A stretch of 64,000 nucleotides of DNA from Saccharothrix carnea. GTDB lineage: Bacteria > Actinomycetota > Actinomycetes > Mycobacteriales > Pseudonocardiaceae. The notes beneath the pieces are model-generated. The model was not told the origin of the DNA and searched no databases. It saw only the letters and a program-made list of their open reading frames with translations. The translations under genes and the position numbers were made by a program. Positions 36,603 to 45,984 of this stretch are shown piece after piece. Position 1 is the first letter of the stretch. Each line of letters starts with the position of its first letter. The DNA lies in NCBI RefSeq assembly GCF_003014735.1, contig NZ_PYAX01000008.1, positions 124,001-188,000 on the forward strand, written 5' to 3'.

Positions 36603-37354
36603 ACCGGCAACCTCCGGAACACCGCGCGCGGCAGGTGCCGCAGCGCCGACATCACCAGGCGCAGCGGCGCGGGCGCCCACACCAGCTCACGCCGGTCGCG
36701 CACCGCGGTCACGACCACCTCGGCGACCTGGTCCGCGGTGCTCGACAACGGCGCCGGCCGCAGCCCCTCGGTCATCCGGGTGCGCACGAACCCCGGCCGC
36801 ACCACCGTGACGGTGACGCCGTGCGGGCGCAGCGCCTCGCCCAGCCCCTGGTAGAACGCGTCCATCCCGGCCTTGGTCGACCCGTAGACGAAGTTCGACC
36901 GGCGCACCCGCTCGCCCGCCACCGACGACAGCGCGACGATCACGCCGTGGCCCTGCGCGCGCAGCCGTTCGGCGAGCCCGACGCCCACCGACACGGCGCC
37001 GGTGTAGTTGACCTCGGCCAGCTCGATCGCCGCCTCGTGGTCCTGCCACGCGCGCTCGGCGTCGCCCAGCACCCCGAACGCCACCAGCGCCACGTCGACC
37101 CCGCCATCGGCGAAGGCCTTGTCCAGCACGGCCGAGTGGCCGCCGACGTCACGCGCGTCGAAGTCCAGCGCCGTCACCGGCACGCCCTCCGCCGTCAGCT
37201 CCGCCACCGCCGCGTCACGGCGGGGCGAGGGCCGGGCGGCGAGGACCACCCGCGGCTTGCGGGCGCCGGTGTAGCGCCGGATCACCGCCAGCGCGATCTC
37301 GGACGTGCCGCCCAGCACGAGCACGCTCTGCGGATTGCCCACCGCGTCGATCAC
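36599..37354 (-). CDS. dprE2: Decaprenylphosphoryl-D-2-keto erythro pentose reductase (DprE2)
   Basis: 251 residues, a short-chain dehydrogenase. NAD(P)-binding LVLGGTSEIALAVI near residue 12, NYTGAVSVGVGLA, and the catalytic Ser-Tyr-Lys in ALSSVAGERVRRSNFVYGSTKAG. It reduces the keto intermediate made by DprE1 to decaprenyl-phosphoryl-arabinose. GTG at 37354 overlaps the dprE1 stop (GTGA), and AGGAGG lies 8 bases upstream. The pair is essential in mycobacteria; here it is at the head of the arabinan operon. Confidence 0.93.
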   Translation of the reverse strand: MIDAVGNPQSVLVLGGTSEIALAVIRRYTGARKPRVVLAARPSPRRDAAVAELTAEGVPVTALDFDARDVGGHSAVLDKAFADGGVDVALVAFGVLGDAERAWQDHEAAIELAEVNYTGAVSVGVGLAERLRAQGHGVIVALSSVAGERVRRSNFVYGSTKAGMDAFYQGLGEALRPHGVTVTVVRPGFVRTRMTEGLRPAPLSSTADQVAEVVVTAVRDRRELVWAPAPLRLVMSALRHLPRAVFRRLPV

Positions 37355-38700
37355 AGTTCCAACCTCCTGGACATGTCGGACGCGAAAACTCCGTCCGGGT
37401 CGACCGACGCGCGCACCGCGCGCCACTCCTCGAATCGGGGGTAGCCGCGGCGGACGGCCTCGGCCGTGGCCCGCGACTCCTTGGCCAGGTAGTGCCGCCC
37501 GCCCGCGCCGAGCACCAGCTCGTCCAGCCCGTCGCACAGCTCGCCGAGACCCGGCCGCACCGGCAGGTCGACGCACAACGTCCAGCCGGGCCCGGGGAAC
37601 GACAGCGGCGCGCGGTTGCCCGGCCCGAACCGCTTGAGCACGTTCAGCGCCGACACGTGGCCGGACGAGGCGATCCGCTCCACCACCCGCCGGATCACGT
37701 CGACCGCGGCGAACGGCACCACGAACTGGTACTGGAGGAACCCGCGCGGTCCGTAGCCGCGGTTCCACTCGCCGATCACGTCGAGCGGGTGCAGGAACTG
37801 CGTGATGTTCTGCACCTGCCCCGACCGGGTGGGCGACTTGCGGTACCAGAGCTCGCTGAACGCGCGGGCGGTCGCCCGGTTGAGCAGCCCGGACGGCAGC
37901 ACGTCCGGCACGGTGAACAGCCGGGGCGCGTCGAACGCCAGCGGGTCGCGCCGCGGTTTCGCCGGCAGGTCGTCGCGCCGGGCGTGGTTCGCCCTGGTCA
38001 GCACGCCCCGGCCGAGGCGCGGCCCGGTGGCCGTGGCGTCGAACCAGGACACCGACTCGGCGTACCGGTCGTCGTCGGCGGACTGCCGGGCCAGCAGGTC
38101 GTCCAGGTTGTCCAGCCGCTCGGTGTCCACCACGAAGTACGAGGTCTCCACCGGGACGACGCGCAGCGTCGCGCGCAGCACCACGCCGGTCAGGCCCATG
38201 CCGCCGACCGTCGCCCAGAACAACGCCGAGCCCTCGCCGTCCGGGGTGAGCTCGCGGATCGAGCCGTCCGCCGTGAGCAGGTCCAGCGACCGCACGTGGT
38301 CGCCGAAGCTGCCCACGACGTGGTGACCCTTGCCGTGCACGTCCGCGGCGATCGCGCCGCCCACGGTGACCTGCCGCGTCCCCGGCAGCACCGGCGGCCA
38401 CAGCCCGAACGGCAGCAGCACCCGCATCAGGGCGTCCAGCGACACCCCCGCCTCGACGTCGACCAGGCACTCGTCCACGTCGACCCGGCGAATGCGGTCG
38501 AACCGGGTCATGTCCAGCACGACGCCGCCCGCGTTCTGCGCCGGATCGCCGTAGCTGCGGCCGAGGCCCCGGGCGATCACGCCCCGTTCGCGGGACTTCT
38601 TCACGACATTCGCGACGGCCTCGAAATCGCGCGGTGAAACGAGCCTCGCGACGGTGGGAGCAGTCCGACCCCAACCGGAGAGCCTGGTTAGCATCGGCAC
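37351..38700 (-). CDS. dprE1: Decaprenylphosphoryl-beta-D-ribose oxidase DprE1
   Basis: 449 residues, FAD-linked oxidase of the VAO fold. FAD-binding [10 protein letters not shown] and [15 protein letters not shown] (His122) are visible. Cys376 in GWTLCVDLP and Lys407 in YLAKESR have the same 31-residue spacing as Cys387 and Lys418 of M. tuberculosis DprE1, the benzothiazinone target and catalytic Lys. It oxidises the 2'-hydroxyl of DPR. The GTG start at 38700 (ATG two codons in as alternative) lies 43 bases from the divergent gtrA-like gene; no clear ribosome binding site. Confidence 0.95.
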   Translation of the reverse strand: MPMLTRLSGWGRTAPTVARLVSPRDFEAVANVVKKSRERGVIARGLGRSYGDPAQNAGGVVLDMTRFDRIRRVDVDECLVDVEAGVSLDALMRVLLPFGLWPPVLPGTRQVTVGGAIAADVHGKGHHVVGSFGDHVRSLDLLTADGSIRELTPDGEGSALFWATVGGMGLTGVVLRATLRVVPVETSYFVVDTERLDNLDDLLARQSADDDRYAESVSWFDATATGPRLGRGVLTRANHARRDDLPAKPRRDPLAFDAPRLFTVPDVLPSGLLNRATARAFSELWYRKSPTRSGQVQNITQFLHPLDVIGEWNRGYGPRGFLQYQFVVPFAAVDVIRRVVERIASSGHVSALNVLKRFGPGNRAPLSFPGPGWTLCVDLPVRPGLGELCDGLDELVLGAGGRHYLAKESRATAEAVRRGYPRFEEWRAVRASVDPDGVFASDMSRRLEL

Positions 38701-38743
38701 ACACTGACGGGCACGGTCATTTCCATTCGAGAGGTGTCAAACG

Positions 38744-39175
38744 GTGGTGCACCACGGCGGCGCGACCCGCCAGGCGACGAGGTTCGTGCTGGTGGGAGCG
38801 CTCTGCGCGCTACTCGACTACGGTGTTTACGGTGCCTTGCTCGCCTTCGGGGTGTGGGTGCACGCCGCCAAGGCGGCCAGTTTCACGCTCGGCACCACGG
38901 CGGCGTTCTTCCTCAATCGGCGGTTCACGTTCGGTATCTCCGAGGGCGGGGTGCGGCAGGTCGCGGGGTTCGCCCTGCTGTACCTCAGCACATTCGCCGT
39001 CAACGTATTGGTCAACGCGCTCGCGTTGCACCTGTTGCCACCCTTTCGGGTGGAATTCGCGGTGGCCTGGGTGGTGGCGCAGGGCACGGCCACGGCCGTC
39101 AACTTCGTCGGGCTGCGCGCAGTGGTCTTCCGCGTCGGGAAACCTGGTGGCGTCGGGTGCCGGGTCGTTGGTTAG
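38744..39175 (+). CDS. GtrA-family membrane protein (Rv3789-like)
   Basis: 143 residues with four membrane helices. [17 protein letters not shown] at the start and FLNRRFTF in the middle are GtrA signatures. GtrA proteins are thought to help polyprenyl-linked sugars cross the membrane; in mycobacteria a GtrA protein, Rv3789, is encoded beside dprE1 and was implicated in arabinan assembly. The position directly divergent from dprE1 repeats that linkage. GTG at 38744 has GAGAGGTG 7 bases upstream. Confidence 0.9.
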   Translation: MVHHGGATRQATRFVLVGALCALLDYGVYGALLAFGVWVHAAKAASFTLGTTAAFFLNRRFTFGISEGGVRQVAGFALLYLSTFAVNVLVNALALHLLPPFRVEFAVAWVVAQGTATAVNFVGLRAVVFRVGKPGGVGCRVVG

Positions 39176-39178
39176 CCT

Positions 39179-39194
39179 TGACGACCAGTCGTCA
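39179..39194 (+). promoter_or_regulatory. Small palindrome between gtrA-like gene and aspS
   Basis: TGACGAC-CA-GTCGTCA, a perfect 7-bp inverted repeat, lies 50 bases before the aspS start and a few bases after the gtrA stop. It could be an operator or a minor hairpin; no T-tract follows. Confidence 0.3.
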
Positions 39195-39243
39195 GTCGAG
39201 TCGACCCACGAAGAAGCAAACACCGAGGAGAGCAGTTCCCGTG

Positions 39244-41016
39244 ATGCGCACGCACGAGGCCGGGAAGCTCCGCGCCGAGCACGCCGGGCAGTCCGTCACC
39301 CTGACCGGGTGGGTGGCCCGCAGGCGCGATCACGGTGGCGTGATCTTCATCGACTTCCGGGACGCCTCCGGCATCGCGCAGGTCGTCTTCCGCGAGGGCG
39401 AGATGGCCGAGCGCGCGCACAAGCTGCGCTCCGAGTTCGTCATCAAGGTCGTGGGCGAGGTGACCCGCCGCCCCGAGGGCAGCGAGAACCCCGACCTGCC
39501 CACCGGTGACATCGAGGTCTACGCCTCCGAGCTGGAGGTGCTCAACGAGGCCGCGCCGCTGCCGTTCCAGCTGGACGAGCACCTGGAGGTCGGCGAGGAG
39601 GCCCGCCTGCGGCACCGCTACCTCGACCTGCGCCGCAGCGGCCCGGCCAAGGCCATGCGGCTGCGCAGCGAGGCCAACCGGATCGCCCGCGAGGTGCTGC
39701 ACGCCGAGGACTTCGTCGAGGTCGAGACCCCGACCCTGACCCGCTCCACCCCGGAGGGCGCCCGCGACTTCCTGGTGCCCGCGCGCCTGCGCCCCGGTTC
39801 CTGGTACGCGCTGCCGCAGTCGCCGCAGCTGTTCAAGCAGCTGCTCATGGTCGGTGGCCTGGAGCGGTACTACCAGATCGCCCGCTGCTACCGCGACGAG
39901 GACTTCCGCGCCGACCGGCAGCCCGAGTTCACCCAGCTCGACATCGAGATGAGCTTCGTCGAGCAGGACGACGTGATCGCGCTCGGCGAGAAGATCATCT
40001 CCGCGCTGTGGCAGGACCTGGCCGACCACGAGATCGCCCGGCCGTTCCGCCGCATCTCCTACGCCGAGGCGATGGCCAAGTACGGCACCGACAAGCCGGA
40101 CCTGCGCTTCGACCTCGAGCTGACCGAGCTGACCGAGTACTTCAAGGACACCCCGTTCCGGGTGTTCCAGGCGGCGTACGTGGGCGCGGTCGTCATGCCC
40201 GGCGGCGCGTCGCAGCCCCGCCGCACGCTCGACGCGTGGCAGGAGTGGGCCAAGCAGCGCGGGGCCAAGGGCCTGGCGTACGTGCTGGTCCAGGAGGACG
40301 GCACGCTCGGCGGCCCGGTCGCCAAGAACCTCTCCGACGCCGAGCGCGACGGCCTGGCCAAGGCCGTGGGCGCGAACCCCGGCGACTGCGTCTTCTTCGG
40401 CGCGGGCGACCCGGACGGCGCGCGGGCGCTGCTCGGCGCGGCCCGGGTGGAGATCGCGCACCGGGTCGGCCTGATCGACGAGAACGCCTGGTCGTTCGTG
40501 TGGGTCGTGGACTTCCCGATGTTCGAGGCGGTCGACAAGATCGGCGACGACGTGGCGGTCGGCAGCGGCAAGTGGACCGCGCTGCACCACGCGTTCACCT
40601 CGCCGACCCCGGAGTGGGTCGACCGGTTCGAGGAAGACCCGGGCAACGCCCTGGCCTACGCCTACGACATCGTCTGCAACGGCAACGAGATCGGCGGCGG
40701 GTCGATCCGTATCCACCGCGCCGACGTGCAGCAGCGGGCGTTCCAGGTCATGGGCATCACGCCCGAGGAGGCGCAGGAGAAGTTCGGCTTCCTGCTCGAC
40801 GCGTTCAAGTACGGCGCACCGCCGCACGGCGGCATCGCGTTCGGCTGGGACCGGATCGCCATGCTGCTCGGCGGGTACGACTCGATCCGCGAGGTCATCG
40901 CGTTCCCGAAGAGCGGCGGCGGCTACGACCCGCTGACCGCCGCGCCCGCGCCGATCACCCCGCAGCAGCGCAAGGAGGCGGGCGTGGACTTCAAGCCGGC
41001 GCCCGAGGCCAAGTAG
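39244..41016 (+). CDS. aspS: Aspartyl-tRNA synthetase, probably non-discriminating (Asp/Asn)
   Basis: 590 residues, bacterial type with the GAD insertion. Motif 2 is [21 protein letters not shown] and motif 3 is [10 protein letters not shown]. His30 in RRRDHGG and Gly79 in RPEGSENP match the residues reported to mark non-discriminating AspRS, which also charges tRNA-Asn for later amidation by GatCAB; discriminating enzymes have Leu at the first site. ATG at 39244, with an in-frame GTG just before it; AGGAGAGC is upstream. From memory it occupies the same place relative to rel-hisS as in mycobacteria, after an interval. Confidence 0.96.
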   Translation: MRTHEAGKLRAEHAGQSVTLTGWVARRRDHGGVIFIDFRDASGIAQVVFREGEMAERAHKLRSEFVIKVVGEVTRRPEGSENPDLPTGDIEVYASELEVLNEAAPLPFQLDEHLEVGEEARLRHRYLDLRRSGPAKAMRLRSEANRIAREVLHAEDFVEVETPTLTRSTPEGARDFLVPARLRPGSWYALPQSPQLFKQLLMVGGLERYYQIARCYRDEDFRADRQPEFTQLDIEMSFVEQDDVIALGEKIISALWQDLADHEIARPFRRISYAEAMAKYGTDKPDLRFDLELTELTEYFKDTPFRVFQAAYVGAVVMPGGASQPRRTLDAWQEWAKQRGAKGLAYVLVQEDGTLGGPVAKNLSDAERDGLAKAVGANPGDCVFFGAGDPDGARALLGAARVEIAHRVGLIDENAWSFVWVVDFPMFEAVDKIGDDVAVGSGKWTALHHAFTSPTPEWVDRFEEDPGNALAYAYDIVCNGNEIGGGSIRIHRADVQQRAFQVMGITPEEAQEKFGFLLDAFKYGAPPHGGIAFGWDRIAMLLGGYDSIREVIAFPKSGGGYDPLTAAPAPITPQQRKEAGVDFKPAPEAK

Positions 41017-41020
41017 CACC

Positions 41021-41962
41021 GTGCTGCACCTGCGGGCCATCTGCCCGGCCGAGCGCACCGACGCGGTGCTGGCCGCGCTGAAGGCCGAACCCGGCGTCAC
41101 GCACGTCGTGCTGCTGCGCGGCGCGGCCGTCGACCCGGTGGGCGACGTGGTGGAGGCGGACGTCGCGCGGGAGGCCACCGACCAGGTGGTGGCCTCCCTG
41201 TGCGACCTCGGCGTCGACCGCGACGGCGGCGTCACGCTGGAGCAGATCGACACCGCGCTGTCCGACGCGGCCGACCGCGCCGAGGAGGCCGCGCCCGGTG
41301 ACGGCGCGGACGCCGTGGTGTGGGAGGAGTTGCTGGCCCGCACCGGCGAGGAGTCCCGGCTCAACGCCACGTTCCTGTCGTTCCTGACCATCGCGTGCCT
41401 GCTCACCGCGGTCGCGGTGGTGACCGACTCGCCCGTCACGCTGGTCGGCGCGATGGTCGTCGGCCCGGAGTTCGGGCCGCTGGCCGCCATCTCGGTGGGC
41501 CTCGTGCTGCGGCGCTGGGACCTGGTGCGCCGGGCGGCCCTCGCGCTGGCCGCCGGTTTTCCGGTGGCGATGCTGATCACCGCGGTCGGCACGTGGCTCG
41601 GATCGCGCACCGGCCTGTTCGACCCCGACCTCGCGCTGGCCGGTCACGAGCTGGACTTCGTCTTCGAGGTCGGGCCGTTCTCCTTGATCGTCGCGCTGCT
41701 CGCGGGCGCGGCGGGGATGCTGTCGATGACGTCGGCCAAGTCCGCGGCGCTCGTCGGGGTGTTCATTTCGGTCACCACCGTGCCCGCCGCCGGCTACGCC
41801 GCGGTCGCCGCCGTTCTCGGCCAGTGGGACATATGCCTCCAGTCGATTGCACAGCTGGCGGTGAACCTGGTCGGCGTCGTGGTGGCGGCGGCGCTGGTCC
41901 TGGCGTTGCGCAACCGCCGCGGCCAGGTCCGTGACCTGGGCCGACCCCTCGGGAACGGTTGA
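41021..41962 (+). CDS. DUF389-family membrane protein
   Basis: 313 residues, GTG start 4 bases after aspS. An N-terminal cytoplasmic region (HLRAICPAERTDAVLAAL; possibly ferredoxin-like) of about 110 residues precedes six membrane helices. FLSFLTIACLLTAVAVVTDSPVTLVGAMVVGPEFGPLAA is the typical DUF389 core (usually N/D-rich, here VTDSPVTLVGAM). Function of the family is unknown; some are linked to stress. The tight spacing suggests cotranscription with aspS. Confidence 0.85.
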   Translation: MLHLRAICPAERTDAVLAALKAEPGVTHVVLLRGAAVDPVGDVVEADVAREATDQVVASLCDLGVDRDGGVTLEQIDTALSDAADRAEEAAPGDGADAVVWEELLARTGEESRLNATFLSFLTIACLLTAVAVVTDSPVTLVGAMVVGPEFGPLAAISVGLVLRRWDLVRRAALALAAGFPVAMLITAVGTWLGSRTGLFDPDLALAGHELDFVFEVGPFSLIVALLAGAAGMLSMTSAKSAALVGVFISVTTVPAAGYAAVAAVLGQWDICLQSIAQLAVNLVGVVVAAALVLALRNRRGQVRDLGRPLGNG

Positions 41963-42074
41963 CCGCCGGCGGATTTCCACAAAAGGTGGAGCCGGGCGGT
42001 CCGTGAGCACTACCGTCACGGTGCCCGGACGGGTTCTGTCAGGACGGTCGGCACCGGGAGTAGGGTCGGAGGGG

Positions 42075-43274
42075 ATGAGCGTGGAGATCACCGCCGGCCC
42101 GCAGGACATCGACGACGCTGCACCCTCCGAGCTGGACGACGCGGTGGCAGCGGCCGAATCGGTGTTGAGCGGCAGGTTCGGCGCACCGGTCCGACTGGCC
42201 GACCCCGAAGACCTCGGGGGTGCCGGCCGGTCCGTGGTCGCGCGCGTCCGGGTGGCCCACACCCCGTTCTCCCTGCCACGCACGCTGGTGGTCAAGCGCT
42301 ACCCGTCGCCGGTGGCCGACCGCGACCCGTTCGCGCACGAGGTGGTGAGCCACAAGCTGCTCACCGCGCTGCCGTCCGAGGAGCGCCTCACCCCCGAGCT
42401 GGTCGCGCAGGACAACGCCAAGCGGTTGGTCGTGCTGGAGGACCTGGGCAAGGCGCCGCGGCTGGCGGAGAAGCTGCTGGGTTCCGACGCGCGGGCCGCC
42501 GAACGGGGCCTGCTGTCGTGGGCGCACGCCATGGGCAGGCTGCACGCGACGACCGCCGGGCGTGACGCGGACTTCGACGCGCTGATGCGCCGGCAGGGCT
42601 CGCAGTGCTGCGCCGACCCGATCGTGGTGGACGTGCACACGGCGTTGGCCGGGTTGCCCGAGCTGCTGGTTGAATCGTTGGAAGTCGACACGCCCGACTC
42701 CGTGGGCACGTTCGCCGCGCAGGCGGTGCGCCGGTTCGTGACGTCCCGCCGGCGCGCGTTCAGCCCGTCCACGTCGTGCCCGGACAACCACCTCGTGACC
42801 AGCAAGGGCGTGCGGTTCCTCGACTTCGAGGGCGGGTGCGTGCGCGACATCGTGTTCGACGCGGCCTGCCTGCGGGTGCCGTTCCCGTCGTGCTGGTGCG
42901 CCTACGGGCTGCCCGCGGGCATGTCGGAGGCGATGGTGGCGGCATGGCGGGCCGAGGTGTCGTCGGTGTGGCCGGACCTGGACGACGACGCGGTGTTCCT
43001 GCCGCGGCTGCTGGAGGCGCAGCTGCTGTGGGTGTGGCTCGGCACGTGGCGCGGGCTGCCGGGGCTGGACTCGGCGCTGCCGTCCGGCCACCGGCCGCTG
43101 GACTCGCCGCCGCGGGTGGTCGTGCTGACCTCGCGGTGGGTGCGGCTGCGGGCCGACGCGGTGGCCGCCGGCGAGAAGCACATCGCCGAGCACGCCGACG
43201 ACGTGATCGCGGCGCTGGTGGCGCGGTACGGCAAGCGGGCCGCGGAACTGCCGCTGTACCCGGCATTCCGTTAG
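42075..43274 (+). CDS. Phosphotransferase-like protein with atypical catalytic loop
   Basis: 399 residues. Weak kinase-like features are seen: LVVKRYPSP (possible ATP-contacting Lys), RLVVLEDLGKAPRL (hinge), SWAHAMGRLHATTAG, and SCPDNHLVTSKGVRFLDFEGG, which corresponds to the HGDxxxxN...D loop of aminoglycoside/choline kinase-like proteins, but the HGD is replaced by CPD. The C-terminus is rich in Trp and Cys (PSCWCAYGLP). The substrate is unknown. ATG at 42075 follows GGAGG by only 2 bases, while a GTG at 42081 has ideal 8-base spacing and may be the true start. Confidence 0.75.
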   Translation: MSVEITAGPQDIDDAAPSELDDAVAAAESVLSGRFGAPVRLADPEDLGGAGRSVVARVRVAHTPFSLPRTLVVKRYPSPVADRDPFAHEVVSHKLLTALPSEERLTPELVAQDNAKRLVVLEDLGKAPRLAEKLLGSDARAAERGLLSWAHAMGRLHATTAGRDADFDALMRRQGSQCCADPIVVDVHTALAGLPELLVESLEVDTPDSVGTFAAQAVRRFVTSRRRAFSPSTSCPDNHLVTSKGVRFLDFEGGCVRDIVFDAACLRVPFPSCWCAYGLPAGMSEAMVAAWRAEVSSVWPDLDDDAVFLPRLLEAQLLWVWLGTWRGLPGLDSALPSGHRPLDSPPRVVVLTSRWVRLRADAVAAGEKHIAEHADDVIAALVARYGKRAAELPLYPAFR

Positions 43275-43325
43275 CGTTGGGCTGTTCGTTCTCGGCACGT
43301 CACGTCGCTGCGCGATCGTTCCGGT

Positions 43326-44150
43326 GTGGCCAAGACGGTGCGCAGCCTGGTGGTCCTGGGTGACTCGACGACGGTGGGCGTGGGCGATCCCGTGCCCGGT
43401 GGGTGGCGTGGCGTCGGCCCGCTGCTCGCGGCGGCGCTGCCGCACGCGCGGTACCTGAACGTCTCGTTCACCGGTGCCAGGGTGACGTCTGTGCGGCACG
43501 AGCAGTTGGCGAAGGCGCTGTCCGCGCGGCCGGACGCGGCGGTGCTGCTGGTCGGCATGAACGACACGCTGCGGTCCGATTTCGACGCGCGTCGGCTGCA
43601 CCTGGACCTGGACGCGATCGTGGGCGCGTTGGTGTCGGCCGGCGCCGCCGTCGTCACGGTGCGGTTCCACGACCACAGCCGGGTGTTCCGGCTGCCGGCC
43701 GCGTTGCGGCGGGCGTTGCGGGCGCGGATCGCGGAGCTGAACGGGATCATCGACGCGGTGGTGCGGCGGCACGGGATCGAGTGCGTGGACCTGGATTCGA
43801 TGGAAGGCGCGTACTCGCTGGACACCTGGGCGGTGGACCGGCTGCACCCCTCGGAGTCGGGGCACCGGCGGCTGGCGGCGGCGTTCGCGGAGCGGTTGGC
43901 GCGGGCGGGCTGCGACGTGCCGGGCCGGGTGTCGCTGGTGTGCACGGGTGGGCTGAAGGTGACGCCGCTGCACCACGTGGGGTGGCTGGTGGTGAAGGGG
44001 ATCCCGTGGCTCTGGCGGCGTGGCCGCGACCTGGTCCCGTACGCGGCCACGATCACGTACCGCTCGTGGGCGGGCCTGCCGGAACCACCCCGGTACGTCG
44101 TCGACGCCGAAGAGGCGGTGGCCACGTCGACCACCGCCTCCACCGGGTGA
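43326..44150 (+). CDS. SGNH/GDSL-type hydrolase
   Basis: 274 residues. Block I is VVLGDSTTVGVGD (nucleophile Ser near residue 14), block III GMNDT, block V DRLHPSESGHRRL (Asp and His). Members hydrolyse esters, often of lipids or carbohydrate acetyls. No signal peptide is obvious, so it is cytoplasmic. The C-terminal 70 residues (VGWLVVKGIPWLWRRGRDLVPYAA) are less typical and may be membrane-associated. The end is 5 bases from the convergent glycosyltransferase gene. Confidence 0.88.
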   Translation: MAKTVRSLVVLGDSTTVGVGDPVPGGWRGVGPLLAAALPHARYLNVSFTGARVTSVRHEQLAKALSARPDAAVLLVGMNDTLRSDFDARRLHLDLDAIVGALVSAGAAVVTVRFHDHSRVFRLPAALRRALRARIAELNGIIDAVVRRHGIECVDLDSMEGAYSLDTWAVDRLHPSESGHRRLAAAFAERLARAGCDVPGRVSLVCTGGLKVTPLHHVGWLVVKGIPWLWRRGRDLVPYAATITYRSWAGLPEPPRYVVDAEEAVATSTTASTG

Positions 44151-44154
44151 CGCC

Positions 44155-45984
44155 TCAGCCGAGCCGGTAGACGGTGCTCTCGCCGATGGTCATGGCCTCG
44201 TAGTTGGCCTCGACCCACTCACCGATCTCGTTGGCACCGCGCATACCGCCGCCCATGCCGCCGGTGACGTAGTAGCCGATCCGGCCGTCCGCGACGTACT
44301 GCCGGAACTCCTCCAGCGTGGGCGCCGGGTCACCGCCGCTCCAGCCGCCGATGCCGATCACCGCCTTGCCCGAGTCGAGCGCCAGGTTCGCCGCGCCCTG
44401 CGCGCTGACCGTCGCCGCGGCCCACGTCCCGGTGGTGGCCTTGAGCAGGTCGGTCAGCTCGTCGGACGTCGCGCCCATCGGGCCGCCGCCCGGGCCGCCG
44501 TCGCCCGCGTAGGACGGGGGACCGGACATCGGGATGGACCCGGCGTGCGGCGTGGCGGCGGTGGCCACGCCGAAGGCCGCGGTGGACAGCACCGACGTGA
44601 CCAGCGCGAGCGCGGCCACCCGCCGCACACCCATCACGATCGCCGTGGCCACCAGCACGGTCAGTGCGGCCACCACCCAGCGCAGCGCGGGCACCCACTC
44701 GCCGAACCGCTGGAGCAGCGCGAAACCCCAGAACCCGGCGCCGGCCACCATCATCGCCAACGCGACGCGCACCGGCAGGTGCCCGCGTCCGCGCCACAGC
44801 TCACGGCCGGCGATGGCGACGAGCGCGGCGACGCCCGGTGCCACGGCGACGGTGTAGTAGGGGTGGGTGATGCCGCTCATGAAGCTGAACACGATCCCGT
44901 TGCCCAGCACCCACAGGCCCCATAGGACCAGGGCGGCCCGGGTGCGGTCGGTGCGCGGCAGCCGGCGGGTGAACCACAGTCCCGCCACCATCCCGATGAG
45001 GGCGGCCGGCAGCAGCCAGGAGATCTCGCCGCCCATGCTGGCACCGAACAGCCGGCCGATGCCGGTCTCGCCGCCGAAGCCGAGGTTGGCGTTGCCGCCG
45101 CCCCCGACCACACCGCGGCCACCGCCGAAGATCCGGCCGAGGCCGTTGTAGCCCATGGCCAGCTCCCACAGCGAGTCGTTCGACGACCCGCCGACGTACG
45201 GCCGCGACTGTTCCGGCCACAGCTCGACCAGCGCGATGAACCACCCGGCGGACAGGACCACGGCCAGGCCCGCGCCGAGCAGGTGCAGCAACCGCTTGAC
45301 CGGTGGCACGGGCGCGGCCAGCAGGTAGGCGGCGGTGAACGCGGGCAGCACCAGCAACGCCTGCCCCATCTTGGCCAGGAACGCGAACCCGACCGCCACG
45401 CCCGCCAGCGCGAGCCACCACCCGGAACCCTTCTCCAGCGCCCGCACGGTGCAGTACGCGCCGGCGACCATCAGCAGCACCAGCAACGCGTCGGGCAGGT
45501 TGAACCGGAACATCAGCACGGCCACCGGCGTCACCGCGAGCGCCGCGCCCGCCATCAACCCGGCCACCGCGCCGGACGTGCGCTTCACCGTGGCGTACAA
45601 CAACCACACGGCCAGCACGCCCTCGACGGCCTGCGGTGCGAGCACGGTCCAGCTGGAGAACCCGAAGATCCGCGCGAACAACCCGCTCACCCACAGCGCG
45701 GCGGGCGGCTTGTCGACCGTGATCACGCCACCGGCGTCGAGGCCACCGAACAGCCACGCGGTCCAGCTCTGCGCACCGGCCTGGGTGGCGGCGGCGTAGT
45801 AGCTGTTGCCCCAGCCGGACGCGGTGACGTCCCACAGGTACAGCACCGCCGTGCCGACGAGCAGCACGACCAGCGCGGGCGTGGTCCAGTTGCGGCCGGA
45901 CGGTGGCGCGGCCGCGCCTGGTGCGGGTGCCGTCAGGGTTGCGGTGGTCATGGAAGGGGTCCCTAGGGTCGACGGTGTGGTCAT
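44155..45984 (-). CDS. GT39/ArnT-like membrane glycosyltransferase, copy 2
   Basis: 609 residues, about twelve membrane helices then a C-terminal extracytoplasmic domain. The N-terminal loop has SGWGNSYYAAATQAGAQSW and DAGGVITVDKPPAALW, the pattern of the actinobacterial GT39 group (polyprenyl-phosphate-sugar transferases, ArnT/PMT-like). The C-terminal tail is Gly/Pro/Met-rich (GGPGGGPMG) and has DPAPTLEEF shared with the paralogue encoded upstream (47228-49018). ATG at 45984 overlaps the stop of the GT2-GtrA gene (ATGA). It is third in the operon regulated by the two-component system. Confidence 0.9.
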   Translation of the reverse strand: MTTPSTLGTPSMTTATLTAPAPGAAAPPSGRNWTTPALVVLLVGTAVLYLWDVTASGWGNSYYAAATQAGAQSWTAWLFGGLDAGGVITVDKPPAALWVSGLFARIFGFSSWTVLAPQAVEGVLAVWLLYATVKRTSGAVAGLMAGAALAVTPVAVLMFRFNLPDALLVLLMVAGAYCTVRALEKGSGWWLALAGVAVGFAFLAKMGQALLVLPAFTAAYLLAAPVPPVKRLLHLLGAGLAVVLSAGWFIALVELWPEQSRPYVGGSSNDSLWELAMGYNGLGRIFGGGRGVVGGGGNANLGFGGETGIGRLFGASMGGEISWLLPAALIGMVAGLWFTRRLPRTDRTRAALVLWGLWVLGNGIVFSFMSGITHPYYTVAVAPGVAALVAIAGRELWRGRGHLPVRVALAMMVAGAGFWGFALLQRFGEWVPALRWVVAALTVLVATAIVMGVRRVAALALVTSVLSTAAFGVATAATPHAGSIPMSGPPSYAGDGGPGGGPMGATSDELTDLLKATTGTWAAATVSAQGAANLALDSGKAVIGIGGWSGGDPAPTLEEFRQYVADGRIGYYVTGGMGGGMRGANEIGEWVEANYEAMTIGESTVYRLG

